Both the position numbers and the translations under genes were made by a program. Below, one piece after another: positions 1 through 6,779 of a DNA stretch of 11,124 nt. Source of the DNA: Candidatus Solincola tengchongensis (GTDB taxonomy: Bacteria > Actinomycetota > Geothermincolia > Geothermincolales > RBG-13-55-18); the NCBI GenBank assembly GCA_015711895.1, contig MU158640.1:14697-25820 (forward strand). The letters are read 5' to 3'. How positions within the stretch are numbered: the first letter of the stretch is position 1; every line of letters starts with the position of its first letter. Under the pieces are notes generated by a model. It was not told the origin of the DNA. It did no database searches and saw only the letters and a list, made by a program, of their open reading frames with translations.

Positions 1-1578
1 GTCAACGCCTCGCTGGAGGATTATCTGGACCTGGTCTCCGCCCACCGGTCCCGCCTCCCCGTGGTCCAGCTCGATCCCAACCCTTACTTCATGGGCTTCT
101 ACCTCTCCCGGCCCGAGGCCAAGCAACTCTGGGATTCCGCTGTCCGCTGCCTGGTGACGGCGGAGAAACTGCTCGTGGAGCGCGAGATGAGGGCATGTGG
201 AGATGGAGACGAGGGCCTCTGGCGCCGGTTGAGGGACCTTTGGGACGAGGCCCTCATGGCCAACCATCACGATTTCGTGACCGGGACCTCGCCGGCCAGG
301 GTATGGGAAAGAGAGCAGAAGCCATTGCTCCTGCGGTGGCGGAGGGAGTCACGCGAGCTGCTGGAGGAGGTTCTGGAGAAAGGAAGGGAAGACACGGTCA
401 TAGCCATCCCCGGTCTGCACGCGGACGCCCCTTCACCTTCAGGCGACGGGAGTCCCGATCGCTGGAAGGCGGGAAACGTACGCCTCCGGCCTGCATGGAG
501 GTTGAAGGACGACCGCCTTGTCGTGGAGACCTCCCGTTACAGGCTGGAAATAGACGGGCGGCGTGGAGGATGCATCTCTCGCCTCACGGACCTGGAAAGA
601 GGCGTGGAGCTCTTCAACGGACTGGCGAACGACGTGGTGTCCTACCGGGACAGCGGCGGCCTCTGGCGCATGGGCCACGAATTCGCCGGGGGCTCCTTCC
701 GTGAGACGGCGCGCAGCTCGGACAGGACAGCCGTCGTTCGAGTGGTGGAAGAGGAAGGCTCCCTCCGGGTAGAGGTGATCTCCGACCTCGAGGGGAGGAG
801 ACTGGTCAGATGGATATGGTGCCGTGAAGCGTCTCCACTCCTGAGGATGAGGGTCGAGGGGCGCCTCCCCGACCACCGCACCGCATCGGTCCGTTTTCCC
901 CTGACCGGGAAAATCCGGCGTCTTCTCATGGAGGTCAACGGTGGACTGGTATGCCGCCCGCTGGAGAAACTATACCGTCCCACCTTCTGGGCCTCGGGCC
1001 GCCTAGTGATCCCCGAGGACGACGACGGGAACTGGGACATCGCCTTCCTCCCGGGCGTGCCCTCCTGCGCGGCCTTTGTCCGGAGCGGTGGTATGGAGCT
1101 TGGGGTTATGCGCAACGCACCCAGGGAACGGGCCTTCGGGATCCTCCCCCTGCTCTCATTTCCCGCCAGAGGGCCGGACCGCGGCCTCCAATCTCACGAC
1201 TACGGACTGCTTCTGCGCCCTCCTGACGTGGATGAGGGGGCACTCCGCGCCTGCCTGAGGGCGGTGTGGGAGGATGACGCCCTCGCCTGGCCCGCAGGCT
1301 GGAAGACCGTCCCCGAAGACCTGGCTGTTCTGGCCGCCAAGAGGCCCCTCCGGGGGGATGGGCATATCCTCCGTCTCTTCTCCCCTCTTCCCGCCTCGGA
1401 AAAAGTGGTCATCTTCCGTGAGGACGCGGACATAACGGAGGCCTTCCTCTGCGACGCCCGGGAAAGGGAAATGGAGAAGCTGACCGTCTCCGGAGGCCGG
1501 GTGTCCTTTCCCATGAACTCCCCCATCGTGACGGTCAGAGTGTTCATTGAACGGAAGTGGGGACCCGTCACAGATTAG
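1..1578 (+). CDS. GH38 alpha-mannosidase-like glycoside hydrolase, 5'-truncated by window
   Basis: The reading frame is open from base 1 to the TAG at 1576-1578, giving 525 residues with no start in the window; the real start lies upstream. The signature seen is NHHDFVTGTSP (HHD at residues 89-91, bases 265-273). It matches the HHD-x-x-(T/S)GT motif of the helical middle domain of glycoside hydrolase family 38, which removes alpha-linked mannose from glycans. From about residue 165 the protein turns into a beta-rich region (RLVVETSRYRLEIDG, then GGCISRLTDLERGVELF) typical of the GH38 C-terminal beta-sandwich domain. The N-terminal catalytic domain with the nucleophile aspartate is mostly outside the window, so catalytic competence cannot be judged. 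Family assignment is fairly firm. Linkage specificity is unknown, and a mannosylglycerate-hydrolase type within GH38 is possible. The gene is followed by AT-rich hairpins that could end its transcript. Confidence 0.85.
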   Translation, partial: VNASLEDYLDLVSAHRSRLPVVQLDPNPYFMGFYLSRPEAKQLWDSAVRCLVTAEKLLVEREMRACGDGDEGLWRRLRDLWDEALMANHHDFVTGTSPARVWEREQKPLLLRWRRESRELLEEVLEKGREDTVIAIPGLHADAPSPSGDGSPDRWKAGNVRLRPAWRLKDDRLVVETSRYRLEIDGRRGGCISRLTDLERGVELFNGLANDVVSYRDSGGLWRMGHEFAGGSFRETARSSDRTAVVRVVEEEGSLRVEVISDLEGRRLVRWIWCREASPLLRMRVEGRLPDHRTASVRFPLTGKIRRLLMEVNGGLVCRPLEKLYRPTFWASGRLVIPEDDDGNWDIAFLPGVPSCAAFVRSGGMELGVMRNAPRERAFGILPLLSFPARGPDRGLQSHDYGLLLRPPDVDEGALRACLRAVWEDDALAWPAGWKTVPEDLAVLAAKRPLRGDGHILRLFSPLPASEKVVIFREDADITEAFLCDAREREMEKLTVSGGRVSFPMNSPIVTVRVFIERKWGPVTD

Positions 1579-1649
1579 GACCGACCGGATAGATCCCGTA
1601 GCACCACCATCGAGGCCGGCAACATCACGATTTTGGAGTTTTCTCCGGA

Positions 1650-1669
1650 CCGAGAGGTGTTATTCTCGG
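1650..1669 (+). other. Hairpin downstream of the GH38 gene (CCGAGA/TCTCGG)
   Basis: CCGAGA (1650-1655) and TCTCGG (1664-1669) form a perfect 6-bp stem around an 8-nt loop. It is not followed by a T-run, so alone it is not a terminator. The right arm could instead pair with CGAGA at 1701-1705, enclosing the terminator-like hairpin at 1676-1700, so the two pairings exclude each other. This may be a 3' processing or attenuation structure, or chance. Confidence 0.35.
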
Positions 1670-1675
1670 ACTTGT

Positions 1676-1700
1676 AAAATTACCACAAAATGGTATTTTT
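1676..1700 (+). terminator. Probable rho-independent terminator after the GH38 gene
   Basis: TACCA (1681-1685) pairs with TGGTA (1691-1695) around the loop CAAAA. The A-run just upstream (AAAA at 1676-1679, with one bulged T) can pair with the T-run TTTTT at 1696-1700. An AT-rich stem directly followed by five Ts is terminator-like on the + strand. The stem has only two G-C pairs, so it would be weak. It lies 98-122 nt after the GH38 stop codon. Confidence 0.45.
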
Positions 1701-1711
1701 CGAGAGCCTTT

Positions 1712-1816
1712 TAATAAGACCCGGTGAATCCGCCTATGGTCAGCCACTTGTCGTTTTGTAGGATCTGTTCCTATCAGTCAGAGTCCCCTTTTAAAAGCGC
1801 TCACCGGATCTTATTA
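1712..1816. repeat. 105-nt element bounded by a 16-bp inverted repeat (MITE-like or long hairpin)
   Basis: Left arm 1712-1727 reads TAATAAGACCCGGTGA. The reverse complement of the right arm 1801-1816 reads TAATAAGATCCGGTGA, so 15 of 16 bases match. The arms enclose 73 nt that contain a small hairpin TAGGA/TCCTA (1759-1763 and 1769-1773) and a TTTTAAAA palindrome near the right arm. The right arm is followed by TTTTT (1817-1821). The stretch is far more AT-rich than the genes around it. It codes for nothing convincing and has no clear target-site duplication. It may be a small non-autonomous mobile-element remnant, a structured leader RNA, or a terminator with a long loop; the sequence alone does not decide. 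Confidence 0.55.
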
Positions 1817-1817
1817 T
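1789..1817 (+). promoter_or_regulatory. Weak promoter-like sequence for the lipoprotein gene
   Basis: TATTAT (1812-1817) matches five of six bases of the -10 consensus. A poor -35 (TTTTAA, 1789-1794) lies 17 nt upstream. The -10 overlaps the right arm of the inverted repeat, so folding of that repeat, or whatever inserted it, could affect lipoprotein expression. Transcription would start near 1824, leaving a leader of about 45 nt. AT-rich DNA gives such matches easily. Confidence 0.25.
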
Positions 1818-1860
1818 TTTTATGGGATTTCGGACAGCCGATGAAAAAGAGGAGAGGGAA

Positions 1861-1867
1861 AGGAGGT
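1861..1867 (+). promoter_or_regulatory. Shine-Dalgarno AGGAGGT that decides a TTG start
   Basis: AGGAGGT, preceded by AA, ends three bases before TTG at 1871. Its core-to-start spacing equals that of the GTG-started gene at 3813 (GGAGG plus four bases). The in-frame ATG at 1841 and GTG at 1724 have no comparable site, so the TTG is preferred. Confidence 0.7.
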
Positions 1868-1870
1868 ACG

Positions 1871-2320
1871 TTGAAGATCAGGCTTTTTTCTACCGCTGCC
1901 GTCATCGTCCTGGTGATAGCCGGCCTCCTGCCGCTGGCCGGATGTGGGAAGAAAACCGAAACGGGCGGAGGACCGGACACCGTGGTGGTCAAATTCTTCG
2001 AGGCCTCCCTGGCGGAGGACGCCGACCTGGCATATGAGCTCCTGAGCCGGGAAAGCCGTGGAGAAGTGGAGGACAAAAAGGAGCTGGTAGAGGGGTTCTC
2101 GGAGAGCCTGGACAGCTACTCCGTCGGGCACCCGGACATCTCCGGCGACAAGGCCAGGGTCCCGGTGACCCTCAAACTCAAGGCTTTCGAATCGGAATTG
2201 AAGTTCGACATGATACTTATCACCGAGGACGGCGCCTGGAGGATCTCCCTGCCGGAGTCGGAAGCGGAGATGGAGAAGGCCATGGAGGAGATCTTCAAAG
2301 GGATAGAGCCGCCCGATTGA
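1871..2320 (+). CDS. Small exported lipoprotein, possible NTF2/DUF4878-like fold
   Basis: A 149-residue protein starting at TTG 1871. Residues 1-24 are a lipoprotein signal peptide: MKIR n-region, a hydrophobic run AAVIVLVIAGLLPL, then the lipobox L-A-G-C with Cys25 as the predicted lipidated residue. A Gly-rich linker follows. The mature domain begins DTVVVKFFEASLAEDADLAYELLS, a helix with alternating Asp/Ala/Glu like the opening of DUF4878 / NTF2-like lipoproteins. It ends in strands (ARVPVTLKLKAF, FDMILITEDGAWRISLP) and an acidic helix. The fold assignment is inferred from this pattern. Its job is unknown; relatives are often small cell-surface or ligand-binding proteins. An alternative ATG at 1841 would add ten residues (MKKRRGKGGT) and keep the signal peptide, but lacks a ribosome site. 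It is convergent with the acyl-CoA ligase gene, and its own promoter probably lies in the AT-rich spacer upstream. Confidence 0.75.
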   Translation: MKIRLFSTAAVIVLVIAGLLPLAGCGKKTETGGGPDTVVVKFFEASLAEDADLAYELLSRESRGEVEDKKELVEGFSESLDSYSVGHPDISGDKARVPVTLKLKAFESELKFDMILITEDGAWRISLPESEAEMEKAMEEIFKGIEPPD

Positions 2321-2328
2321 AGGGCGCG

Positions 2329-2354
2329 AAAAAGGGAGACGTCAACCGTCTCCC
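2329..2354 (-). terminator. Rho-independent terminator of the acyl-CoA ligase gene
   Basis: GGGAGACG (2334-2341) and CGTCTCCC (2347-2354) form a perfect 8-bp GC-rich stem with a 5-nt loop (TCAAC). Read on the minus strand, the stem is followed by TTTTT (2333-2329). It sits 16 nt beyond the stop codon of the minus-strand ligase gene and 13 nt beyond the stop of the convergent lipoprotein gene. No T-run follows on the + strand, so it serves the minus strand best. Confidence 0.8.
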
Positions 2355-2370
2355 GGGTGGGAACCTTCCA

Positions 2371-3813
2371 TCAGCTCACTCTCTCCAGCCAGTCCCTGAT
2401 CTCCCGGTAGTCCAGGAGACCGCGCAAGGCGCGGGCGCAGCGCGAGGCCGAGGTGAAGACCGGAAGGTCGTTCTCCACAAGGCAGCGTATGGTGCGGCTG
2501 GCGGTCCCCAGGAAGGACATGACGAGCAGCGGCTTCCGATGTTCCAAAGGCACTTGGGCCAGCTGCGGGAGAAAAGAGAGGAACTGTTCATCCCAGGCGT
2601 CCTCCATAGGAGCGAGTTCCGGGAGCCGCTTCTTCAGGTTGGTCCCCATGTCCGCAGCCCCGAATATACCGTAGATCACCGCCCCGTCCACCTCGCCGTA
2701 ACGGAAGGCCTCCTCCGCAATCTCTTTATAGATGGCGATATTGGTCTCGAAGGTGATGTCCACCGGGTTGGCCACGGAAGTGAGAGGACCGGTCCGCTCC
2801 CGCAGGGCCTTCTGAAGAGAGGGGGAGAACTCGGGAACCCTCATCCCCGACTTCTCCAGGTGATAGGCAAGCGAGGTCCCGGGGCCTCCGGAATTGGTGA
2901 TCACGGCTATACGTGGGCCCGGGGGCAGCGGTTGGGTGGAAAGGGCCCATAGCAAGTCCAGCATGTGGTCTATGTCCTCGGCGCGGATCACGCCCGCCTG
3001 CCTGAACAGCCCGTCGTAGAGCTCGTCAGGCCCGGTGACCGCGCCAGTATGGGAGAGGCTGGAACGCGATCCCGCCTCCGTCCCGCCCACGTACACGGCG
3101 ACCACAGGCTTGCGCCGTGCCGTCTCCCTCGCCACGGCGATGAACCGCTCCGGCCGACGCACCGTCTCCACGTACAGGCCCACGGCCCGCACCTCATCCT
3201 GCTCGCGGAAGAACTCCAGGCAGTCCACGAGGTCCAGGTCCGCCTCGTTGCCCACGCTGATGGTCTGGCATATGCTCATACCCTGCGCCCTCAGGTAGGG
3301 GTTGAGCATGGAGGTATAGGCTCCGGACTGGGAAGCGAGGGCTATGCCTCCCCCGAAAGGCGGCTCGGGAATGGTGGTGGTGTTCAGGGAGCGCATCCGG
3401 TTCATGACCCCCACGCAGTTGGGTCCCAGGAAGCGCATTCCATACCTGGAAGCTATTTCCTGTAAAGCCCGTTCCCGCTCCCGTCCGTTCCCGTCCTGAA
3501 CCTCCTTGAAGCCTCCGGAGATCACGATCACGCGCCGCACTCCTGCTTTTCCGCACTCCTCCATGATGCGCGGCACCAGATGGGTTGGCAACACCAACTG
3601 GGCCAGGTCCACGGGACGGCCGATCTCGGATATGCTGCGGTAAGCCGGGAGCCCCATGACCGTTCCCTCCGTGGGATGTACGGGATATACCTCTCCGTCG
3701 AACCCTCCTTCCAGGAGATTGGCCAGCTGCATACTCCCCATTTTCAGGGGATTGTTGGAGGCCCCGTAAAAGGCGATGGACCTCGGGTTCATGATCGTCT
3801 CCAGCGGATGCAC
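2371..3813 (-). CDS. NDP-forming acyl-CoA synthetase (acetate-CoA ligase type), alpha subunit
   Basis: A 480-residue protein with a GTG start supported by AAGGAGG four bases upstream. Its order matches the alpha subunit of ADP-forming acyl-CoA synthetases. An N-terminal CoA-binding Rossmann domain contains SIAFYGASNNPLKMG (12-26). A succinyl-CoA-ligase-like domain contains LGPNCVG (129-135) and the SQSGAYTSML stretch. A third ligase domain contains TNSGGPG (306-312) and NPVDIT (349-354). The phosphohistidine motif SHTGAVTG is intact with His255. In this family the enzyme interconverts acyl-CoA, ADP and phosphate with the acid, CoA and ATP, by relaying phosphate through this histidine. The ATP-grasp beta part is absent: the protein ends at RDWLERVS, at the usual alpha-subunit length (about 460-480 against about 700 for fused forms), and no separate beta gene is in the window. 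It lies 83 nt after the metallophosphoesterase gene. The acid substrate cannot be read from the sequence. Confidence 0.88.
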   Translation of the reverse strand: MHPLETIMNPRSIAFYGASNNPLKMGSMQLANLLEGGFDGEVYPVHPTEGTVMGLPAYRSISEIGRPVDLAQLVLPTHLVPRIMEECGKAGVRRVIVISGGFKEVQDGNGRERERALQEIASRYGMRFLGPNCVGVMNRMRSLNTTTIPEPPFGGGIALASQSGAYTSMLNPYLRAQGMSICQTISVGNEADLDLVDCLEFFREQDEVRAVGLYVETVRRPERFIAVARETARRKPVVAVYVGGTEAGSRSSLSHTGAVTGPDELYDGLFRQAGVIRAEDIDHMLDLLWALSTQPLPPGPRIAVITNSGGPGTSLAYHLEKSGMRVPEFSPSLQKALRERTGPLTSVANPVDITFETNIAIYKEIAEEAFRYGEVDGAVIYGIFGAADMGTNLKKRLPELAPMEDAWDEQFLSFLPQLAQVPLEHRKPLLVMSFLGTASRTIRCLVENDLPVFTSASRCARALRGLLDYREIRDWLERVS

Positions 3814-3817
3814 GGCA

Positions 3818-3824
3818 CCTCCTT
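3818..3824 (-). promoter_or_regulatory. Shine-Dalgarno AAGGAGG for the GTG start of the acyl-CoA ligase gene
   Basis: On the minus strand AAGGAGG is followed by TGCC and then GTG at 3813. The next in-frame ATG (codon 8, 3792-3790) has no such site, which fixes the start at GTG. Confidence 0.75.
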
Positions 3825-3834
3825 CAGGTCAAAA

Positions 3835-3846
3835 TCGATCTATCGA
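3835..3846. promoter_or_regulatory. Small inverted repeat TCGAT-CT-ATCGA upstream of the ligase gene
   Basis: A 12-nt near-palindrome, TCGAT (3835-3839) and ATCGA (3842-3846) around CT, sits 22 nt ahead of the GTG start in the gap between the metallophosphoesterase and ligase genes. It could be a regulator site for independent control of the ligase gene. Short palindromes also arise by chance, and no clear promoter hexamers flank it. Confidence 0.2.
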
Positions 3847-3862
3847 AACGTTTCCCCACCCT

Positions 3863-3908
3863 CTTGAAAAGGAAAGGTGTCGCCGGGGGCATGCCGTCAC
3901 GTCCCGGC
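3863..3908 (-). terminator. Weak terminator-like hairpin at the metallophosphoesterase stop
   Basis: GCCGGG (3882-3887) and CCCGGC (3903-3908) pair as a 6-bp stem that spans the stop codon at 3899-3897. On the minus strand, six bases after the stem comes a pyrimidine-rich TTTCCTTTTC. The T-run is interrupted and not adjacent to the stem, so at most it would reduce read-through into the ligase gene. Confidence 0.25.
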
Positions 3909-6638
3909 ACGGTAATAGACATGGAGCCTCACGGTGCGCAGGTTACCGGGCATGGCCGCGTCCCTGAACTGCACGTAAACGCGGCGCCATCCGGGAGGCC
4001 CCTCTTCGAGCCTCCAGGGGAGGACCAGAACCTCGCCGTCACGGCAGGGAATCCAGGACGCTCCGGAGAAATCCGGCCGGTTGGAAACGCGCACGTCCAT
4101 CAGGCCCGCTTCCTGGTCGTGAGCCCGCAGGGTGATTTGAACCACCAGGCGGTCCGTCACGCCTCCCCCGTCGCCTATCCTCGCCTCGTCCACGACCGGC
4201 CTGCCACGGTCTCTGCCTGCCGCGTATACCCTGATGGGGAGCACGCTGCCCCCCGGCAAGTCCGCCAGCACCACCACCATGCGCTCTCCGGAATCGGCGT
4301 CGTACTGCTCCAGGATACGGCCGTTCCTCACCGCATAATAGGCGCCTCCGGAGAGGTACCTCATGGGGAACTCCAAACGGCAACCGTAGAGGTCCATCAC
4401 CGCTCCCGGTTGACGCAGGGTGTTCCTGGCCTTGCAGGTCACGTCGTCGAAGGGTCCCTCCAGGTTCAGGGGGAGCGGTTTGTCGAAAGCCCCCTCCCCA
4501 TTCCGCAGCGGTGGTCGAGGGTAGGAAGGATTGGTGGAATTGTCCTGTTCCATCCACTGGAGCACAGGGCGATTACGGCGGTATTTCGTGTACTCGTTGA
4601 CCTCACCCGCCCCAACCGCCAGGCCCTCCCAGCCGGGGATGGACCACTTGCGGTCGGGATCCCCTTCCGCCCCCGGAAAACCCCACTCGGAAAGGCGGCA
4701 ATCGCGTATGGTTATGAGGCGGAAGCCCGCATAGCCCTGGGAGGTCCGATCCAGGAGCAGGGAATTCCCGTCCACGGGGATCTCCGCTCCGGTGGTGTTG
4801 ATGCACACCACCTCCCCCGGCGAACTTCCGTAAGGGGCCCACTCCACGCGGTTCACAGCGTCGCTGTGGGTGTGACCCGTGGCCACGAAGGAGACCTCGT
4901 ACTTGCGCAACAGGTACATGAGCGCCTGGGAACCCTCCCCCTCTCCCGCCGCGAGCTCCACCAGCCCGAGCTCCTTGGCATTGGCGAAGGCCTCCGGAGG
5001 TGAGCCCGCGGTGCGCAAGGGATCGTGGTGCATGAAAACGGCCTTCAGTCTCCGGCCCTCTTCCCGGGCACGCCGCAGCTCACCCTCCACCCAGGCCAGT
5101 TGCCCGGTGAAGCCGTCGCCATCGGGGTCCGGCCCCCAGGGCCAGGGCGCCCATCCCCAGGGATCCCCGTCCCCTCTGACCTGGCCATGCCACTTGTGGG
5201 GTATGATCACCTTAAGGGGAAGGAAGATATTGGTAAAATCCGCCAGATAACCGTTGCGGTCGTCATAATCCCTCGCCATCTCCGGGAAGAGCGATGTGGC
5301 CAGAGCCCAGAGGATCGGGTTGGCGTCCGAGGGCGCGAAGGGCTCAGGCCCGTCGGGATCCAGCTTCTCCCAGTCCAGCGTGTTCACCGCCAGGAAGGTC
5401 ATGTCTCCGTAATCCCAGGAATAATACAGGGGCCCGAAGAGGTCCTGCCATATCTCCTGCCCGTCGTCGTGCTCCACCACATGCCCGTCCCAGCAGTAAC
5501 CGTCGTGGTTGCCGGGCACACAGAATACGGGCACGTTGAGGGCCAGGAGCTCGTCGTACCACCAGGTGTACTCGAACCGGTACTCGGTGCCCGGATCTCC
5601 GTTGACGTCCCCCCAGATCCAGGTGTCCTTGGGGTAGGTGTTGAAGTTCTTCTGGGCGTAGACCGCGTCTCCCGTGAAGACCACGAAATCGGGGTTCATG
5701 AGGTTGATGGCCTGAAGCTCCTCCTGCAGGTAGATGGCCCCCTCGTTCGTCTTCCCGTCACCGTCCAGGTCCATGGGAAAACCGGGATACCCGAAGGCGG
5801 AGAGGTCGAAGCGGCCGGGAGTCCCGGGTCGGGGCTCGCGCAGTTCGAAGGAGTTGTAATCGAGGTTCAAGCCGTTCCTTATCTCCGGCCCGTAGACGTG
5901 GGTATCGGTTATGTGCACGATCCTCAGGTCGTCGCTATACCCCTTGATCACCTGGAGGGCGTGGGGCTGATGGTCGGCCAGGCGGAAGGCCGAGGACACG
6001 CGCTCCGAGAGGCAATGCACGTGGAGGTCATAGAGGTCCAGAGGAACGTCTAGGGGCACCTCCACCTCGATGTGATCCACCTCGAACCCGGACTGGCCGA
6101 AGATCTCCGGCCAGCGTCGGCTGGGCCCTCGCCTGACCCCGACGACCGTGAGCCGCCTGGTGTTGACCACCGTGTGCACCGGGTTCCGATAGGTCCCGTA
6201 AGAAGGGCCGCCCAGGCGGTACCATTCGGAAGGCGGGTCATCGGGGTCACCGGGCACCGAGCCGTCGTAATTCTGTTGGTTGGCCGCCACCGATGTGGTC
6301 ACCAGGACCTCCCAATCCTCCGGACGGTTCACGGATTCCATCTCCGGCCGCGGGGCCCCGGGCACACCCTTCCTCCAGTCCCACTCGATGACCAGCCTGG
6401 AACCACGTGGTACGATGGCCGGGAAACCGAAAGTGGGATAGATGAGCTCATTGATGCGTTTGGCGACTTCTGGAAGCGAACCGGCGGGGTTGAGCTCCGC
6501 GGCCCTACAGGTCTTTCCGCCCGGGCTGGATGAAACTCCCAGCAGGGTCGCCAGCAGCAAGACGCAGAGAAGGGACCGAAACGTGAGGTGAAAGGATTCT
6601 CTGCGGTGTGGAGTTCCTGAAAATCCCCCTGTCGGCAT
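3897..6638 (-). CDS. Exported calcineurin-like metallophosphoesterase with N- and C-terminal beta domains
   Basis: A 913-residue protein whose ATG has AAAGGAG nine bases upstream. Residues 1-47 are a likely Sec signal peptide: a basic start (HRRESFHLTFRS), a hydrophobic core LLCVLLLATLLGV, and cleavage perhaps after Ala47. Residues about 50-235 look like a beta-rich domain ending in the linker DHQPHALQVIKGYSDDLRIV. The catalytic domain has all five family motifs: DTH (245-247), GD (323-324), GNHD (376-379), HH (537-538, in FMHHDP) and GHTH (588-591). These bind two metal ions for hydrolysis of phosphomono- or diesters. About 160 residues separate GNHD from the HH motif, including a Trp/Pro-rich run (483-502). 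The C-terminal region (about 725-913) is beta-rich and Ig-like. There is no anchor or lipobox, so it is probably secreted or periplasmic. The substrate is unknown; family members include nucleotidases, phospholipid phosphodiesterases and purple-acid-like phosphatases. Confidence 0.85.
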   Translation of the reverse strand: MPTGGFSGTPHRRESFHLTFRSLLCVLLLATLLGVSSSPGGKTCRAAELNPAGSLPEVAKRINELIYPTFGFPAIVPRGSRLVIEWDWRKGVPGAPRPEMESVNRPEDWEVLVTTSVAANQQNYDGSVPGDPDDPPSEWYRLGGPSYGTYRNPVHTVVNTRRLTVVGVRRGPSRRWPEIFGQSGFEVDHIEVEVPLDVPLDLYDLHVHCLSERVSSAFRLADHQPHALQVIKGYSDDLRIVHITDTHVYGPEIRNGLNLDYNSFELREPRPGTPGRFDLSAFGYPGFPMDLDGDGKTNEGAIYLQEELQAINLMNPDFVVFTGDAVYAQKNFNTYPKDTWIWGDVNGDPGTEYRFEYTWWYDELLALNVPVFCVPGNHDGYCWDGHVVEHDDGQEIWQDLFGPLYYSWDYGDMTFLAVNTLDWEKLDPDGPEPFAPSDANPILWALATSLFPEMARDYDDRNGYLADFTNIFLPLKVIIPHKWHGQVRGDGDPWGWAPWPWGPDPDGDGFTGQLAWVEGELRRAREEGRRLKAVFMHHDPLRTAGSPPEAFANAKELGLVELAAGEGEGSQALMYLLRKYEVSFVATGHTHSDAVNRVEWAPYGSSPGEVVCINTTGAEIPVDGNSLLLDRTSQGYAGFRLITIRDCRLSEWGFPGAEGDPDRKWSIPGWEGLAVGAGEVNEYTKYRRNRPVLQWMEQDNSTNPSYPRPPLRNGEGAFDKPLPLNLEGPFDDVTCKARNTLRQPGAVMDLYGCRLEFPMRYLSGGAYYAVRNGRILEQYDADSGERMVVVLADLPGGSVLPIRVYAAGRDRGRPVVDEARIGDGGGVTDRLVVQITLRAHDQEAGLMDVRVSNRPDFSGASWIPCRDGEVLVLPWRLEEGPPGWRRVYVQFRDAAMPGNLRTVRLHVYYRAGT

Positions 6639-6681
6639 CCCCCGTCACTCCTTTTGCCGCCTTCGCCACCGTCATTCCCTG

Positions 6682-6710
6682 ATTTCACCTCGATTTTAGT
6701 ACAACATCAA
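6682..6710 (-). promoter_or_regulatory. Promoter-like sequence for the metallophosphoesterase gene
   Basis: On the minus strand, TTGATG (6710-6705; four of six -35 consensus bases) is followed 17 nt later by TGAAAT (6687-6682; four of six -10 bases). This leaves a leader of about 35-40 nt to the ATG at 6638. It lies in an AT-richer patch of the 141-nt gap after the CxxC protein gene. It supports a separate start for this gene but rests on spacing and partial matches only. Confidence 0.3.
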
Positions 6711-6779
6711 GGGGTTGGGAACATGAAGGGGAACGGGCCGCGCGCCAGGCGGCAGGAAGCGGTCGGGGCCGGCCTCACC

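Noticed and set aside
1724..1870. Longer lipoprotein starting at GTG 1724 or ATG 1841.
   Set aside because: GTG 1724 lies inside the inverted repeat and would put 49 extra residues before the signal peptide. ATG 1841 has no ribosome site, whereas TTG 1871 has AGGAGGT.
3864..5003. Long + strand open frame (379 codons) opposite the metallophosphoesterase gene; similar ones at 5025-6053 and 2317-2952.
   Set aside because: These are antisense frames kept open by GC-rich codon bias. Their proteins have His/Pro/Arg-rich composition and no domain motifs, while the opposite strand carries complete family signatures.
6738..6754. GCCGC/GCGGC hairpin after the CxxC protein gene as a terminator.
   Set aside because: Five base pairs and no T-run on either strand; GC-rich spacers make such stems by chance.
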